A DNA stretch of 7,908 nt from Deltaproteobacteria bacterium (lineage in GTDB: Bacteria > Desulfobacterota > Syntrophia > Syntrophales > Smithellaceae), in the NCBI GenBank assembly GCA_009668925.1, contig SBEK01000181.1:1-7908 (forward strand), given 5' to 3'. A program made the position numbers and the translations under genes. Position 1 is the first letter of the stretch. Each line of letters starts with the position of its first letter. The notes beneath the pieces were generated by a model that did no database searches, was not told the DNA's origin, and saw nothing but the letters and a program-made list of their open reading frames with translations. Shown one piece after another: positions 5,936-7,908 of the stretch.

Positions 5936-5963
5936 CGTGCAATAACAAAACTGCGTTGGGTTA

Positions 5964-6659
5964 TTATTGCTCGATCTCGAATTTCGACTTCTCCGCACCG
6001 CAGACAGGGCAGGTCCAGGAATCGGGAATGTCTTCAAACCGGGTGCCCGGGGCGATGCCGCCGTCCGGGTCGCCTTTTTCCGGATCGTACACGTAGCCGC
6101 AGACGGAGCAGACGTAGCGTGCCGCTTTTTTAGGAGCCGGTTTGGCGGTCGCGGCGTCGGGGTCAAAGGTCGGGGCGGTCTTGGGCGATTTGCCGCCTTT
6201 CACCGTTTGATAATACGCGTACGTGAGCGGCGTGCCGCTCCCGATCACATCCGCGTCGGCGACTTTGCCGACCAGGACCACGTGCGTTCCGCAGTCGAGT
6301 TCGCTTTCCACTTCTGCTTCGATGAATCCGACGCAGTAATCCAGGATGATCGGAACACCGGTTACGCCGGGCTTTGTTTTAACGTTCTTGAGTTTGTCCA
6401 AGTCGCGCCCGCTCTTGAAGCCGAACAAACCAATGAACGTCATCGGCGCCTCTTCCGACAGGATGTTCACGACGAATTTCCGGCTCGCCTTAATCAATTC
6501 ATACGTGTAATTTTCTTTGTTGATGCAGATGACCAGGGTAGCGGGTTTGGAGGTTGCCTGGACAATGGAATTGGCGATCTGGCCGTTAAATTTGCCGTCC
6601 TGGCCGGATGTGACGATGTACAATCCGTAACTCAGTTGGTGAAGGGCTGCTCTGTTCAT
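5964..6659 (-). CDS. hrb: High-molecular-weight rubredoxin (flavin reductase-rubredoxin fusion)
   Basis: This 231-residue protein has two domains. Residues about 1-155 are an FMN-binding flavin reductase-like domain, opening with [15 protein letters not shown], then [28 protein letters not shown] and FVVNILSE, all typical of the family. Residues 156-180 are a Lys/Ala/Pro-rich linker. Residues 181-231 are a complete rubredoxin with iron ligands C184-x2-C187 and C217-x2-C220 and the conserved [16 protein letters not shown] and [11 protein letters not shown]. This architecture is that of Moorella Hrb, which passes electrons from NADH to the flavodiiron protein FprA for reduction of NO and O2. 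A similar role is likely here, in the cytoplasm, but no flavodiiron gene is in this window. The start has GAGG 9 nt upstream (6672-6669). The gene is monocistronic as far as seen, with its own promoter candidate and terminator. Confidence 0.95.
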   Translation of the reverse strand: MNRAALHQLSYGLYIVTSGQDGKFNGQIANSIVQATSKPATLVICINKENYTYELIKASRKFVVNILSEEAPMTFIGLFGFKSGRDLDKLKNVKTKPGVTGVPIILDYCVGFIEAEVESELDCGTHVVLVGKVADADVIGSGTPLTYAYYQTVKGGKSPKTAPTFDPDAATAKPAPKKAARYVCSVCGYVYDPEKGDPDGGIAPGTRFEDIPDSWTCPVCGAEKSKFEIEQ

Positions 6660-6700
6660 TATTTTTTTCCTCTTTTCGAGAGTGATTTAGTCGGACCCCT

Positions 6701-6730
6701 CTTATAGCCGAATTTTTGCATTCCTGCCAC
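6701..6730 (-). promoter_or_regulatory. Candidate sigma70-type promoter of hrb
   Basis: On the minus strand, GTGGCA (6730-6725) and TATAAG (6706-6701) are separated by 18 nt. They match 4 of 6 and 5 of 6 of the -35 and -10 consensus. Transcription would begin near 6694, leaving a leader of about 35 nt with the GAGG site. Confidence 0.45.
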
Positions 6731-6754
6731 GAAATTCCGGCCGGGTTTTTTCTT

Positions 6755-6783
6755 TTGACAAATTGCCGTTTCTTGTGTAGGGA
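6755..6783 (+). promoter_or_regulatory. Possible promoter towards the fabA-type gene
   Basis: A perfect -35 hexamer TTGACA (6755-6760) is present, but no good -10 follows at normal spacing (TAGGGA at 17 nt, TGTAGG at 15 nt). Treat as weak; an activator or another sigma factor might be needed if this is the promoter. Confidence 0.25.
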
Positions 6784-6849
6784 CTTCAAACAATTGAGAT
6801 TCTGGCCATTTATCCGACCCCGGGGGCGCGGCAGCACAGGAGTGATTGT

Positions 6850-6868
6850 CTGATTTCAATTGAATCAG
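6850..6868. promoter_or_regulatory. Palindrome in the fabA leader, possible operator
   Basis: CTGAT(T)TCAA and TTGAATCAG form two 9-bp half-sites abutting at TCAATTGA, with one extra T in the left arm. It lies 31 bp before the fabA start. It does not match the known FabR or FadR sites of enterobacteria, so any regulator is unknown. Confidence 0.3.
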
Positions 6869-6899
6869 CCGGAGTTGATCCGAAAGGAAAGAACAAGTC

Positions 6900-7493
6900 A
6901 TGATGACCTATCAGGAGTTTATGAAGAGAAGCTTCTTTAATTTTGAAGAGATTCTGGCGTTCGCATACGGGACACTGGTCACGGACCCGCCGGCTCATTT
7001 CGATGCCCGGCTGCCCGCGCCGCCATTTCTGATGTTTGACCGGATCACGCTGATTGACGCGGACGGCAAGGGGGGGAAGATTATTGCCGAACAGGATATC
7101 CGCCTGGATGCCTGGTATTTTCAGTGTCATATGCCGGGAGACCCCGTGCAGCCCGGCTGCCTGGGGGTGGACGCGATCTGGCAGCTCCTGGGTTACTATT
7201 GCATCTGGCGGGGAGCGGTGGGCACGGGACGGGCGCTGGGGTGCGCCGATGTATCGTTTAACGGCCAGATCCGCCCGTACAACAAATTGGTCCGGTTTGA
7301 AGTGGACGTCCGGCGCTTTTCCCGGCTGAAGGAATCGGGAGCGTCCATCGGAATCGGCGACGGCCGGATTTTCGTTGATGATGAGCAGATCGCCACGATC
7401 GCCCAGGCGCGGACAGGCGTTTTTAAAGATATCGTTTATCCGGACTACCCGAACCGGTCGAAAAATTCCGTGGGCGGGATGATGCAGCGGTAA
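6900..7493 (+). CDS. fabA: FabA-type 3-hydroxyacyl-ACP dehydratase/isomerase
   Basis: This is a 197-residue protein; E. coli FabA has 172. It carries the FabA hotdog signature FQCHMPGDPVQPGCLGVDAIWQ (in part) with His77 and Asp91 in the places of the catalytic His70 and Asp84 of E. coli FabA. It also has GRALGCADVSFNGQIRP and DGRIFVDDEQIATIAQARTG, which match the family's later strands. FabA removes water from 3-hydroxyacyl-ACP and, at C10, isomerises the trans-2 to the cis-3 double bond, the entry to unsaturated fatty acids. The Cys-Leu-Gly-x-Asp-Ala-x-Trp-Gln run favours FabA over FabZ. The C-terminal tail of about 20 residues (DIVYPDYPNRS through GGMMQR) is extra compared with E. coli. The start at 6900 has AGGA at 6885-6888; an adjacent ATG at 6903 is equally possible. 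The gene is divergent from hrb and followed by a membrane protein gene in the same frame. Confidence 0.93.
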   Translation: MMTYQEFMKRSFFNFEEILAFAYGTLVTDPPAHFDARLPAPPFLMFDRITLIDADGKGGKIIAEQDIRLDAWYFQCHMPGDPVQPGCLGVDAIWQLLGYYCIWRGAVGTGRALGCADVSFNGQIRPYNKLVRFEVDVRRFSRLKESGASIGIGDGRIFVDDEQIATIAQARTGVFKDIVYPDYPNRSKNSVGGMMQR

Positions 7494-7586
7494 CGTCTCG
7501 TAGCCGCTGGGGGGCCGCAGCAGAAAAAGATATGGAAATCTTTCCCGATTGAGGCTATCATCCGCCCCGATTTTTTGAAAACAGGG

Positions 7587-7908
7587 ATGGTCGAGGCAGG
7601 CTTGAACATCATAAAAAAAGCGGCTCTTCATTTGGCGCGCAGAAAATATTGCCGGGCGGCGATTGAAGAATGCGCCGATCTGTCGTCCATAAAGGAAAAA
7701 CCGGAACCGCACGTCATCATCGGGCTGGGCCTGATTGCATTCAGCTACGTCATCGGTCTGCCGGCGGTCATTGCCCTGGGAGTGATTGCGGTCTGGATGA
7801 AGGAACCTCTGGTCGGCGTTGTGGGCGGGCCTCTGATTTATACAATTTCCACCATCTTATTTATTATCGGCATTAAAATGGCGGGGAAGAAGTATCTCCG
7901 GGCATGCT
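7587..7908 (+). CDS. Two-helix membrane protein of unknown function, 3'-truncated by window edge
   Basis: The frame is open to the last base, giving 107 residues from the ATG at 7587. The N-terminal 40 residues are basic and helical (IIKKAALHLARRKY then AAIEECADLSSIKEKPEP). Two hydrophobic segments follow, about residues 43-71 (from HVIIGLGLIAF to AVWM) and 75-97 (from LVGVVGG to IIGIK), separated by a short KEP turn, then a basic AGKKYLRA. This is a helical hairpin with both ends probably in the cytoplasm by the positive-inside rule. The start is uncertain. The ATG at 7587 has AGGG touching it, which is poor spacing, while a TTG at 7602 has GAGG at 7593-7596 with 5-nt spacing. No stop separates this frame from the end of fabA. 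I do not recognise the family; a link to lipid metabolism is only suggested by the fabA neighbour. Confidence 0.7.
   Translation, partial: MVEAGLNIIKKAALHLARRKYCRAAIEECADLSSIKEKPEPHVIIGLGLIAFSYVIGLPAVIALGVIAVWMKEPLVGVVGGPLIYTISTILFIIGIKMAGKKYLRAC

Larger units (their letters stand above)
5588..5963. other. 376-bp intergenic region between convergent genes
   Basis: No believable gene is present. Short open frames on both strands are by-products of the palindromic repeats. From left to right it holds a small hairpin (GGTGC 5613-5617 with GCACC 5626-5630), a short palindrome CTCAC-AC-GTGAG (5650-5661), a longer inverted repeat, three REP-like units, and the terminator of the minus-strand gene. 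No clear terminator with a T-run was found for the + strand gene ending at 5587. Confidence 0.8.

Noticed and set aside
5967..6707. A 246-residue open frame on the + strand
   Set aside because: It is the antisense shadow of hrb, whose rubredoxin and flavin reductase motifs are unambiguous.
7526..7543. AAAGAT/ATCTTT hairpin after fabA
   Set aside because: The stem is short and AT-rich with no T-run behind it, so it is not supported as a terminator.
6810..7712. A 300-residue open frame on the minus strand
   Set aside because: It lies fully antisense to the fabA-type gene, which has clear family motifs. The antisense protein is Arg/Pro-rich with no recognisable domain.
7670..7876. A 68-residue + strand frame near the window end
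   Set aside because: It overlaps the membrane-protein frame that is open from 7587 to the end and has two clear hydrophobic helices; this one is Arg/Gly/His-rich noise.

Overview
The window is about 7.9 kb of moderate-GC bacterial DNA. It looks like the chromosome of an anaerobic Gram-negative bacterium, probably a deltaproteobacterium (Desulfobacterota, Syntrophales-like). That placement is an inference. It rests on a high-molecular-weight rubredoxin, an Old Yellow Enzyme-type reductase with a Cys cluster, a FabA-type dehydratase, and a short cluster of palindromic intergenic repeats. No rRNA, tRNA, CRISPR array, transposase or phage gene was seen.

Layout, left to right. Positions 1-747 hold the 3' part of an NADH:flavin oxidoreductase gene. 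A 144-bp gap with a striking 41-nt hairpin follows, then a small NTF2/SnoaL-like protein (892-1254). Next come a secreted alpha/beta hydrolase (1330-2316) with a weak candidate terminator, a small zinc-ribbon protein (2376-2759), and a MaoC-like hotdog dehydratase (2838-3299). The MaoC gene overlaps an 87-residue helical protein of unknown role (3296-3559) by 4 bp. A doubtful 78-residue ORF (3615-3851) leads by another 4-bp overlap into a 579-residue NCS2 nucleobase-permease-like protein (3848-5587). All of these are on the + strand. Positions 5588-5963 are non-coding and carry inverted repeats, three REP-like palindromes and a good rho-independent terminator. That terminator serves the only minus-strand gene, hrb (5964-6659). 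A 240-bp divergent promoter region separates hrb from a fabA-type gene (6900-7493), which is followed by a partial two-helix membrane protein that runs off the window (7587-7908).

Most genes here do not form an obvious single pathway. The MaoC and FabA proteins are both hotdog-fold dehydratases acting on acyl thioesters. The flavin enzymes (OYE-type and Hrb) fit anaerobic redox metabolism or defence against NO and O2. The most unusual object is the permease-like protein. Its transport core has replaced the acidic or polar residues that normally bind the nucleobase, and a degenerate RsbW/GHKL-type ATPase-like domain is fused to its C-terminus. It may be a sensor, a regulated transporter or a carrier of altered specificity. 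No complete new defence or mobile system could be supported.
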